A DNA stretch of 5,140 nucleotides from Rickettsia typhi. Its GTDB lineage: Bacteria; Pseudomonadota; Alphaproteobacteria; Rickettsiales; Rickettsiaceae. Within the stretch, counting starts at the first letter, position 1. Each line of letters begins with the position of its first letter. This document shows positions 1-5,140 of the stretch, piece after piece. Position numbers and translations under genes: made by a program. The notes under the pieces were generated by a model that saw only the letters and a program-made list of their open reading frames with translations, was not told the origin of the DNA and ran no database searches. Location: positions 1 to 5,140 of the forward strand of contig CAMCTQ010000096.1 of the NCBI GenBank assembly GCA_945878545.1, given 5' to 3'.

Positions 1-1
1 T

Positions 2-364
2 ATATTACTTGCAACTATAGCGTGTGTAAATTTAGTAAGCTGCGGCTCTACAGATAATAGGACGGGGGCAGAAAACTATAAGAATTATGGAGAAAAAGTT
101 GAGGATACTAAGATCGTATCTTTTATAAAGCGTGATTACCGTAGTGATCCATCAATACCACATACCTTAATCCATATTGCAGTAGATAGAGGTATAGTCC
201 AATTAAGTGGATTTGTTCCAACTCATGAGGCTGCAAACTTAGCTATTTTAAAGGCACGTAGTACTCAAGGAGTAACAGATGTAATTAATAATATAGTTGT
301 ACTCTCAAGCGCTGAATATGCCAATAGAAGAGCAACTGTAGAAAAATATAATACTGCAAGATAA
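2..364 (+). CDS. BON-domain lipoprotein, 5' end cut off by window
   Basis: An open frame enters from the left edge and gives 120 residues before TAA. The visible N-terminus is the hydrophobic end of a signal peptide, followed by a lipobox LVSC|GS (Cys at visible residue 14). The product is therefore probably a lipoprotein; glycine at +2 would allow outer-membrane sorting under E. coli rules. A polar linker of about 20 residues follows. Residues about 35-101 then form one BON domain, with the strand VDRGIVQLSGFV (61-72), an Ala-rich helix (77-86) and the closing GVTDVINNIVV (90-100). BON domains occur in OsmY-type periplasmic proteins and are thought to bind membranes or envelope components. 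OsmY has two copies, while only one is present here. The tail is short and charged. Only about the first ten residues should be missing. The domain call is firm, but the precise role is unknown. The neighbouring + strand gene is 96 bases downstream and need not be co-transcribed. Confidence 0.85.
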   Translation: MLLATIACVNLVSCGSTDNRTGAENYKNYGEKVEDTKIVSFIKRDYRSDPSIPHTLIHIAVDRGIVQLSGFVPTHEAANLAILKARSTQGVTDVINNIVVLSSAEYANRRATVEKYNTAR

Positions 365-371
365 AATGAGG

Positions 372-405
372 CAATAATTATCTTTACAAAAATAAGTTAT
401 TGTTT
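372..405 (+). terminator. Possible weak terminator hairpin after the BON gene
   Basis: Eight bases after the TAA, CAATAATTAT (372-381) can pair with ATAAGTTATTG (392-402): six base pairs, one bulged G, then four more, with a ten-base loop, followed by TTT (403-405). The position suits a terminator, but the stem is almost all A-T and the T run is short, so termination would be weak. The right arm can also pair with a downstream segment (412-419), so this may not be a simple terminator. Confidence 0.3.
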
Positions 406-447
406 CATCATATAACTTAGTTGTGTTAATTTAATCTGCGAACAAGT

Positions 448-452
448 GAGGG
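448..452 (+). promoter_or_regulatory. Ribosome binding site deciding the start at 461
   Basis: GAGGG lies eight bases before the ATG at 461, which is normal spacing. The alternative upstream GTG at 446 in the same frame has no purine-rich site ahead of it and would overlap this motif. The ATG is therefore the better start. No other gene in the window has so clear a Shine-Dalgarno motif. Confidence 0.6.
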
Positions 453-460
453 CGAAAAAA

Positions 461-781
461 ATGGCAAAACACCACCCTACTGAGAATAGAAACAAACTCA
501 ATACTTATCCAGACCCAGTTTTTTTTAGCAATTTTTTCTGCCCTTTAGTTGATGAATGGGTGAGCCGACACGGAGGAATGGAGAATATGCTAAAAGATCC
601 AACCTTTGCCAAACATGCACTGCAAGCCGTGCAAGATTTAAGAAGCCGAGGTGCTGAATCTTGGGTAACCAGTAATTTCCCTGTTTCTCCTTTAGAAGTA
701 AGCGATTCATTTAATAAAATTGAGCAAGCCTGCCAAGAACGTGACTTAGGTGGCGAGACTGATGATAGTACGCGAGACTGA
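461..781 (+). CDS. Small protein of unknown function (106 aa)
   Basis: I do not recognise this protein. The ATG at 461 is chosen for the GAGGG eight bases upstream; an in-frame GTG at 446 would add five residues. The product is soluble-looking, with no signal peptide or membrane segment. Residues 1-17 are polar and basic. An aromatic patch, PVFFSNFFCPLVDEWV, lies at about 19-34. A likely amphipathic helix spans about 38-65 (from GGMENML through HALQAVQDLRSRG), and a second lies at about 77-95 (SPLEVSDSFNKIEQACQERD). The tail is acidic and ends DDSTRD. A hand count gives about 42% GC, above the 28-38% seen in sampled kinase-gene stretches. That, with the sensible amino acid mix, argues for a real gene, possibly acquired or under different selection. 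The last codons and the stop fall inside an imperfect tandem duplication (754-789), so the C-terminus may be recent. The gene converges on the glycosyltransferase gene with 40 bases between the two stops. No function is proposed. Confidence 0.6.
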   Translation: MAKHHPTENRNKLNTYPDPVFFSNFFCPLVDEWVSRHGGMENMLKDPTFAKHALQAVQDLRSRGAESWVTSNFPVSPLEVSDSFNKIEQACQERDLGGETDDSTRD

Positions 782-789
782 TAAGTACG
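754..789 (+). repeat. Imperfect tandem duplication at the 3' end of the small unknown gene
   Basis: CGAGACTGATGATAGTACG (754-772) is followed directly by CGAGACTGATAAGTACG (773-789). The copies share their first ten bases and last six, and differ by a two-base gap and one substitution. The first copy is read as GAG ACT GAT GAT AGT ACG. In the second the frame has moved, giving CGA GAC TGA, so the stop codon at 779-781 lies within the second copy. Confidence 0.7.
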
Positions 790-821
790 ATAGATACAAG
801 TTGATTAAAAACAGAGAATAG

Positions 822-1628
822 TTACCTTGTTTTAGAATTTTTATTTATAGAAATAAATTCCCTAGCCTTTGCAAGTCTTGCAAATCTTGCAAATGCAAAA
901 ATTATCGAATCAACAAATCCATCAAACCCAAAAATGAAATAACGACGTATCACGAAGGCTTTTAAAAAACATAGTGGTAACTCGCAGGCTATCCGGAGTA
1001 GAGATGGTTTTCGTGATAGCAATATCATATCTTCGGCCTGCTGGCCAGAATAGAAATTAGCTTTATTTATCAACTGCTCTATCGAAGTCGCAGATCTGTG
1101 ATAAGCTGGATTCTCGAGACTAAATATAGTATGATTTTTTGCCATTATATCATTATTGAAAGTTACTGCATCATGGGTTGTAGTCTTCTTCGTGTTAGAA
1201 AAACTACAAAACTTACGGTTATATAACCTTATAAATCGATTGGCTGGAGCAAGAAACCTAGCTGTTTTGTCGTTTCTATGCAGAATAACAAAGTTTATAT
1301 CATAAGCTTTGAAGTCATTATAGCCGGGTAAGCTGAATTTATGTTTTATTTCTTCTTGCAACTTATCAGTCAACTCTTCGTCTGCATCGACATTCAAGAT
1401 CCAGTCATGCTTGCATAATGATTCACCAAAAGATTTTTGTTTTACATATCCAGGCCACTCGTTAAAAATGACTTTAGCTCCAAGATTTTGGGAGATTACT
1501 ACAGTAGCATCAGTGCTACCGCTATCTACAACTATAATCTCATCAACAATATTCTTAATACTATTAATAGACTTTGCTATTCTATGTGCTTCGTTTTTAG
1601 TAATAATGAATGCTGAAATTTTTATCAT
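822..1628 (-). CDS. Family 2 glycosyltransferase, WaaE/KdtX-like
   Basis: This 268-residue protein probably transfers a sugar from a nucleotide-sugar donor to LPS core or another surface glycan at the inner face of the inner membrane. It begins with the GT-A fold: SAFIITKNEA (5-14), IIVVDSGSTDAT (31-42) for nucleotide binding, and NVDADEEL (79-86) carrying the DxD-type metal and donor site. Later come the family landmarks NRFIRLYNR (130-138), THDAV (151-155) and YHRSATSIEQLINKANFYS (176-194). A hydrophobic, basic C-terminal region, including RRYFIFGFDGFVDS (228-241), may sit on the membrane. The length and motif order fit the beta-1,4-glucosyltransferase-like group (WaaE/KdtX), which is close to full length at 250-270 residues. 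Donor and acceptor cannot be read from sequence. The start lies 14 bases after the kinase stop, with only a weak ribosome binding site in the gap, which suggests co-transcription and perhaps translational coupling. The gene appears intact. Confidence 0.85.
   Translation of the reverse strand: MIKISAFIITKNEAHRIAKSINSIKNIVDEIIVVDSGSTDATVVISQNLGAKVIFNEWPGYVKQKSFGESLCKHDWILNVDADEELTDKLQEEIKHKFSLPGYNDFKAYDINFVILHRNDKTARFLAPANRFIRLYNRKFCSFSNTKKTTTHDAVTFNNDIMAKNHTIFSLENPAYHRSATSIEQLINKANFYSGQQAEDMILLSRKPSLLRIACELPLCFLKAFVIRRYFIFGFDGFVDSIIFAFARFARLAKAREFISINKNSKTR
869..895 (-). repeat. Three 9-base repeats inside the glycosyltransferase gene
   Basis: On the + strand, TTGCAAGTC, TTGCAAATC and TTGCAAATG stand head to tail. 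On the coding strand they give the three-residue periodicity FAR-FAR-LAK near the C-terminus (about residues 247-254), a basic and hydrophobic stretch that could lie on a membrane. The array is in frame and does not disturb the gene. Confidence 0.6.
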
Positions 1629-1642
1629 ATTTTACGTTTATT

Positions 1643-4429
1643 CTACTTAAGTAGCGGTAGGGTAAACGAAAAAGTTACTCCCTTTTTGTTACACCTTGCC
1701 CAGATTTCTCCCTTGTGGACTTCTATTACTTTTTTGCATAATGCAAGGCCAAAACCTCTCCCACCAGCAGGAGTTTTTGTTATAGAACTAACCACTGATG
1801 TACCAAAAACATCTATTAGTTCATTTTGCGGTATCCCTATTCCTTCATCTTGGACACTAAATTCTATTTTGTCAGCTTGTTTTTTACATAAGGTTATAGT
1901 TATAGTACCTTCCTTGCAGTACTGAATAGCATTAATAACAATATTGTCTATAGCCATGGTAATGTAGTGTTCGTTACAATTAGTAATTATATTATCCTCA
2001 ATTTTTAATCTCAACTCCTGCAAATCACTAGCCTTTTCAACGTACAACTTTTTACAATGGTCCACCCTCCTGTATATTAATTCACTGAGATTAACACTGC
2101 TAAATTTTACTGCATTATCCAATGAGGATAATTTAGATAAATTCAATATATTACCTATTAGACTACTGAGCCGCTCGGAACTTTTAGAAATAGTTCGTAC
2201 GGCATCATAACGTTGGTCTTCTGTTAGTTTATAATAATTTTCATATAAAACCTGACCTAAACTGCTGATACCTACTATAGGGGTTCTTGATTCATGTTCT
2301 AAATTACGCAAGAATTCTTGCTTTATATTTAATGAGCTATAGAGTTCTTTTTTTTGAGTTTCAACTTGGTCTTGTAAATACTCATTTCTTGTTTCAGATA
2401 ATTCTTGTAAGTCTTGTTTAGGCTTAAGAAAAAGTACTATGGAACTACTAACTAGTAGCAGTAAGTAAACAATTTTAAATTGCGATAAAGAAAAACTATT
2501 ATCCCCGTCAACTATTATATAATTTGCATAATAAAAACTTGTGATACCAACCCCAGTAACAATATTAATGAATGACCACTGCCATTTTGCAAGAGATGAT
2601 ATAACCATAATATTTACCATAAATGCCATTAACTGAATTTCCGAAAACTCACTGATTAATGCCATTAAAAAACCGAAGCAAATTAATATAAAAAACATAA
2701 TAATGTTCCAAAATATGGCAACTAACTTGGCATTTTTCCAGCTTTCTAACCATAGTGGATATGTCATAAGAATTGTAGCACTACAGAGGGTTATTGGATA
2801 GAACATGCTAAGTAACTGTGCATATTGTACTTGATATTCCTTATCTAAGGTATGAGCGCTACTAAAGCTAGAGATCATTACAAATACACCAAGTAACGCT
2901 ATCAAACCTTCTCCTTTAGGATGATTATCTTTAAAAATCTTCACTATGCTAAAAGACTTCAAATCTAGCATAATCTTTCTAAATCTCATTTTTCGGATTC
3001 TGCGAATATTAACAATTTCTGTATCATCTTTAATACCTACCCATCCACCTTTTTGCCTAAGAAGATAATGGCTACCAATAAGAACTATAAGGTTAGCTAG
3101 TGTTCCAATAAAAATATTATTTACATCTGGGGTGTCTAGTGCAAATTTCCCAACTATTACTGTTATTAGTCCTGCTAGCATACCAAATATGACAGACTTT
3201 TCAGTACTTCTAAAACCAAAAATGGCCATAACAAAAGGTGCGCTGACAATTGGCATATATACTAATTCAGTAATAACTAATAGTTCTAGTAAACTACCCT
3301 CATGTAATGATAACAGTAATGACAATGCGCCAATTACCCAAGAAGCTATACGCGCAGAAAACAGCTCACTTTTAATAATTTTTATTTTCAATGGTTTGCA
3401 AAAATCATGAACTATAATCACTGCTGTAGAATTTATGCAGGAATCAACTGTAGACATTATCATTGCCATAATTCCAGCTAAGATAGCTCCTTTCAATCCT
3501 ATATAAGAAGAATTTAATATCACCTGTTTAACAACATCGTCGGCTTCTAAGTTGGGACTAATCGATAAAGTTAATATACTAATCCAGTTGATAATTATTT
3601 CAAAAAACAAGCAAGTAATTGCTGCAATTACAAAAGACCTAGCGACTTGCTTGGTATTTCTTGCCATAGTAATTCTTTGGAACATCGATGGATTAAATCC
3701 TGGAATTATAAAAAGTAAAAATAAAAGAAGTTGTTTAAATGCTAATGGATTTGAAAAATCGAAAACCTGTTTATAATCAAATAATGGATTAGTACTTAAA
3801 GTGTTTTTTACAACATCAAGATTATCGATACTGGTTAATAAGACATACGCTATTATTGGTATCACAACGCCAAAAGTGAAGAATTGAATTACATCTGTGA
3901 ATGTAACCGATTTAATACCACCCAAGGCTGAGTACATTGTGACTATTAGTGTTGCTGTTATAATGCCGTATACACCAGGAATACCAAGCGCATATTCAAA
4001 AATCAACCCTGCTAGTTTTAATTGGACTCCTATTAACCCAGCGGTACCGACGACGCTTGCCATAGCAGTAATTACTCTGGCACGATCACCATATAAACCA
4101 CCCATGGCATCTGCTATTGATAGTTTACCTAAGAACTCTCTCATTCTTGGAGCAAAAAATAAACCTACGGTCAAAAGGTATATAGGATCACCTAGTGCGA
4201 TCCACATAGCATACAACCCTTTACTGTAAGTCTCAAAAATATTACTATAGAAAAACTCGCCACTAACCCATGTAGCAACAATTGTTGCTACAAGTGTTGC
4301 TGTACTAAAATTTCTATTACCTACAGCATACTCCTTGATGTTTTTAACACCGTGACCAGAAGTAAGGCCAAAAATCACATTAGCTACTAAGAAACCAATA
4401 AAAATGAAACTATCTACGCTAAATATCAT
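1643..4429 (-). CDS. Sodium:solute symporter-histidine kinase fusion sensor (928 aa)
   Basis: This is a membrane sensor kinase built on a transporter. Residues 1 to about 458 form an SSS (PutP/SLC5-like) module with about 13 helices. It has the N-terminal YAVGNRNFSTATLVATIVAT (34-53), ALGGIKSVTFTDVIQ (168-182), and MSTVDSCINSTAVIIVHDF (325-343), whose Ser326-Thr327 match the PutP sodium-site Ser340-Thr341. A basic linker (about 459-505) leads to a second membrane module of five or six helices (about 507-668), then a charged, probably coiled-coil stretch (about 671-705). HisKA follows with HESRTPI and the phospho-accepting His712. HATPase has the N box DNIVINAIQY (828-837), G1 box DEGIGIP (861-867) and G2 box GGRGFGL (889-895), so the kinase should be active. 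There is no PAS or receiver domain. Whether the front half transports, senses, or does both is unknown. The plan resembles CbrA. The start is supported by TGAGA about eight bases upstream, by the SSS N-terminus and by a promoter at 4469-4498. No partner regulator is in the window. Confidence 0.88.
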   Translation of the reverse strand: MIFSVDSFIFIGFLVANVIFGLTSGHGVKNIKEYAVGNRNFSTATLVATIVATWVSGEFFYSNIFETYSKGLYAMWIALGDPIYLLTVGLFFAPRMREFLGKLSIADAMGGLYGDRARVITAMASVVGTAGLIGVQLKLAGLIFEYALGIPGVYGIITATLIVTMYSALGGIKSVTFTDVIQFFTFGVVIPIIAYVLLTSIDNLDVVKNTLSTNPLFDYKQVFDFSNPLAFKQLLLFLLFIIPGFNPSMFQRITMARNTKQVARSFVIAAITCLFFEIIINWISILTLSISPNLEADDVVKQVILNSSYIGLKGAILAGIMAMIMSTVDSCINSTAVIIVHDFCKPLKIKIIKSELFSARIASWVIGALSLLLSLHEGSLLELLVITELVYMPIVSAPFVMAIFGFRSTEKSVIFGMLAGLITVIVGKFALDTPDVNNIFIGTLANLIVLIGSHYLLRQKGGWVGIKDDTEIVNIRRIRKMRFRKIMLDLKSFSIVKIFKDNHPKGEGLIALLGVFVMISSFSSAHTLDKEYQVQYAQLLSMFYPITLCSATILMTYPLWLESWKNAKLVAIFWNIIMFFILICFGFLMALISEFSEIQLMAFMVNIMVISSLAKWQWSFINIVTGVGITSFYYANYIIVDGDNSFSLSQFKIVYLLLLVSSSIVLFLKPKQDLQELSETRNEYLQDQVETQKKELYSSLNIKQEFLRNLEHESRTPIVGISSLGQVLYENYYKLTEDQRYDAVRTISKSSERLSSLIGNILNLSKLSSLDNAVKFSSVNLSELIYRRVDHCKKLYVEKASDLQELRLKIEDNIITNCNEHYITMAIDNIVINAIQYCKEGTITITLCKKQADKIEFSVQDEGIGIPQNELIDVFGTSVVSSITKTPAGGRGFGLALCKKVIEVHKGEIWARCNKKGVTFSFTLPLLK

Positions 4430-4468
4430 TATACAATCTCACAGATAAATTAAACTATATACATCGTG

Positions 4469-4498
4469 ATTATATACCAATCGTTAGTAAAATACCAA
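4469..4498 (-). promoter_or_regulatory. Sigma-70-type promoter for the kinase-glycosyltransferase unit
   Basis: On the - strand a perfect TATAAT (+ coordinates 4469-4474) is preceded, after an 18-base spacer, by TTGGTA (4493-4498), which matches four of six bases of TTGACA. Transcription would start near 4461, about 30 bases before the ATG. The gap between secD and the kinase is 145 bases, enough for an independent promoter. AT-rich DNA gives chance matches, but the exact -10 and good spacing favour this one. Confidence 0.5.
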
Positions 4499-4534
4499 GC
4501 ATTAACTTAACCTAAGATTGAATATTTGATGCTT
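4497..4534. repeat. Inverted repeat between secD and the kinase gene
   Basis: AAGCATTAA (4497-4505) and TTGATGCTT (4526-4534) form a nine-base-pair stem on the + strand with one G-T pair; on the - strand that position is a C-A mismatch. The loop holds a small inner hairpin, CTTA-acc-TAAG (4506-4516). It lies after the secD stop and could be a weak secD terminator, but no good T run follows on the - strand. One arm touches the -35 box of the predicted kinase promoter, so a regulator site is an alternative. Confidence 0.35.
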
Positions 4535-4574
4535 AATTTGAAAGAATAAATCACAATACAACAAAACCAGTATT

Positions 4575-5140
4575 TTAGCCAAGTCCTAGATTTTTTGGTT
4601 TGCTGTATTTGAGCCATAAATCTATCATTAATTTGGTGATAATCAATGCTCCATACATCGAAGATATAATTCCGATTGTTAGTGTAACAGCAAAACCTTT
4701 TGTGGCCCCAACACCGAATGTATATAATAGGAAAGCAGCTATTAATGTTGTAATATTTGAGTCCATAATTGTTGCAAAAGCTGACTCAAAGCCAACTTTC
4801 ACAGAATATAAATTAGAACAACCTTTGGCAAGTTCTTCCCTAATTCTTTCATAGATAAGAACATTGGCATCAACTGCCATACCGATTGTTAAAATAATAC
4901 CAGCAATACCAGGTAATGTTAGAGTTGCCTGTAGCATTGAAAGCAGCGCCAGGATAAAAAATAAATCTATCACAAGGGTAATATTTGCAAAAATACCAAG
5001 TATTCCATATGACAAAGCCATAAACACAACTACTAGTAAAAACCCAACCAAAGCTGCAATCTTACCAGATTCAATCGAATCTGTACCAAGATTTGGTCCG
5101 ATGGTTCTTTCTTCAACAACTTTTAACTGAGTTGGCAAAG
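4575..5140 (-). CDS. secD: Protein translocase subunit SecD, C-terminal part
   Basis: The frame runs off the right edge; the 187 visible residues are the C-terminal membrane half of SecD, which with SecF uses the proton motive force to help complete export through SecYEG. It opens with PTQLKVVEERTIGPNLGTDSI, the conserved entry to the transmembrane domain (usually PAPL.VVEERTVGPSLG.DSI). The hallmark TLPGIAGIILTIGMAVDAN (74-92 of the fragment) carries the conserved Asp at 90, which belongs to the proton pathway, followed by IYERIREEL (95-103). Next come the DSN.TTLIAA segment (126-135) and the final helices with GATKGFAVTLTIGI (144-157). The leftmost TTG is Leu of this motif rather than a start, and some 300-400 residues should lie outside the window. 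The protein ends soon after the last helix, at KPKNLGLG, so no SecF is fused. No secF follows downstream; the next gene is the unrelated kinase, 145 bases on. Confidence 0.95.
   Translation of the reverse strand, partial: LPTQLKVVEERTIGPNLGTDSIESGKIAALVGFLLVVVFMALSYGILGIFANITLVIDLFFILALLSMLQATLTLPGIAGIILTIGMAVDANVLIYERIREELAKGCSNLYSVKVGFESAFATIMDSNITTLIAAFLLYTFGVGATKGFAVTLTIGIISSMYGALIITKLMIDLWLKYSKPKNLGLG

Noticed and set aside
400..430. Possible promoter for the small gene (TATAAC at 411-416; TTGTTT at 400-405)
   Set aside because: The -10-like TATAAC has no -35-like hexamer at 16-19 bases, and TTGTTT has only weak -10 candidates at the right distance. AT-rich DNA gives such hits by chance.
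446..460. GTG at 446 as the start of the small gene
   Set aside because: No Shine-Dalgarno motif precedes it, and it overlaps the GAGGG that serves the ATG at 461.
525..710. 61-residue - strand frame inside the small unknown gene
   Set aside because: It lies entirely opposite 461-781, which has a good ribosome site and coding character. The antisense product has no recognisable features and no start signal.
782..821. Bidirectional terminator between the converging genes
   Set aside because: The 40 bases show no convincing stem or T run in either direction.
1411..2000. + strand open frames opposite the glycosyltransferase and kinase C-terminus
   Set aside because: They are mirror frames of genes with clear catalytic motifs; their translations show no domain and no ribosome sites were seen.
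3132..4229. + strand open frames of 74-110 residues opposite the symporter module
   Set aside because: These arise from the biased codons of hydrophobic helices on the - strand. The opposing gene is unambiguous.
4600..5130. + strand open frames opposite secD
   Set aside because: Antisense shadows of a strongly conserved SecD sequence.
5136..5138. TTG near the right edge as the start of the - strand gene
   Set aside because: It encodes the leucine of the conserved LP-[TA]-x-L-x-VVEER segment in the middle of SecD, so the gene continues outside the window.

Overview
The window looks like chromosome from an AT-rich alphaproteobacterium, most likely a Rickettsiales (Rickettsiaceae-like) obligate intracellular bacterium. 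Hand-counted stretches are roughly 28-38% GC. The SecD C-terminus is clearly proteobacterial, and secD is not followed by secF as it is in most proteobacteria. The lineage is inferred from composition, gene content and this layout, because no rRNA or other decisive marker is present.

Layout. On the + strand: the 3' part of a small BON-domain lipoprotein gene (2-364), an AT-rich gap with overlapping inverted repeats (365-460), and an unrecognised small protein gene with a good ribosome binding site and raised GC (461-781). On the - strand, converging on these: the 3' end of secD (5140-4575), a 145-base gap with a recognisable promoter, a 928-residue membrane histidine kinase (4429-1643), and a family 2 glycosyltransferase of the WaaE/KdtX type (1628-822) that starts 14 bases after the kinase stop.

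How the genes may work together. The kinase gene and the glycosyltransferase gene probably form one transcript from the promoter at 4469-4498. The kinase joins a complete sodium:solute symporter-like module (13 predicted helices) to a second multi-helix membrane module, a coiled coil, and a HisKA/HATPase core. It therefore looks like a transporter turned sensor, comparable in plan to CbrA-type kinases but without a recognisable PAS or receiver domain. No response regulator lies in the window, so its partner is unknown. The glycosyltransferase probably adds a sugar to a surface glycan or LPS core. SecD serves general protein export and is probably unrelated in function.

The points most worth a second look are the transporter-sensor fusion with its second membrane module, and an imperfect tandem duplication at the 3' end of the small unknown gene that shifts frame and supplies its stop codon. 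The alternative hairpins upstream of that gene come next. No CRISPR, insertion sequence, tRNA or rRNA was seen.
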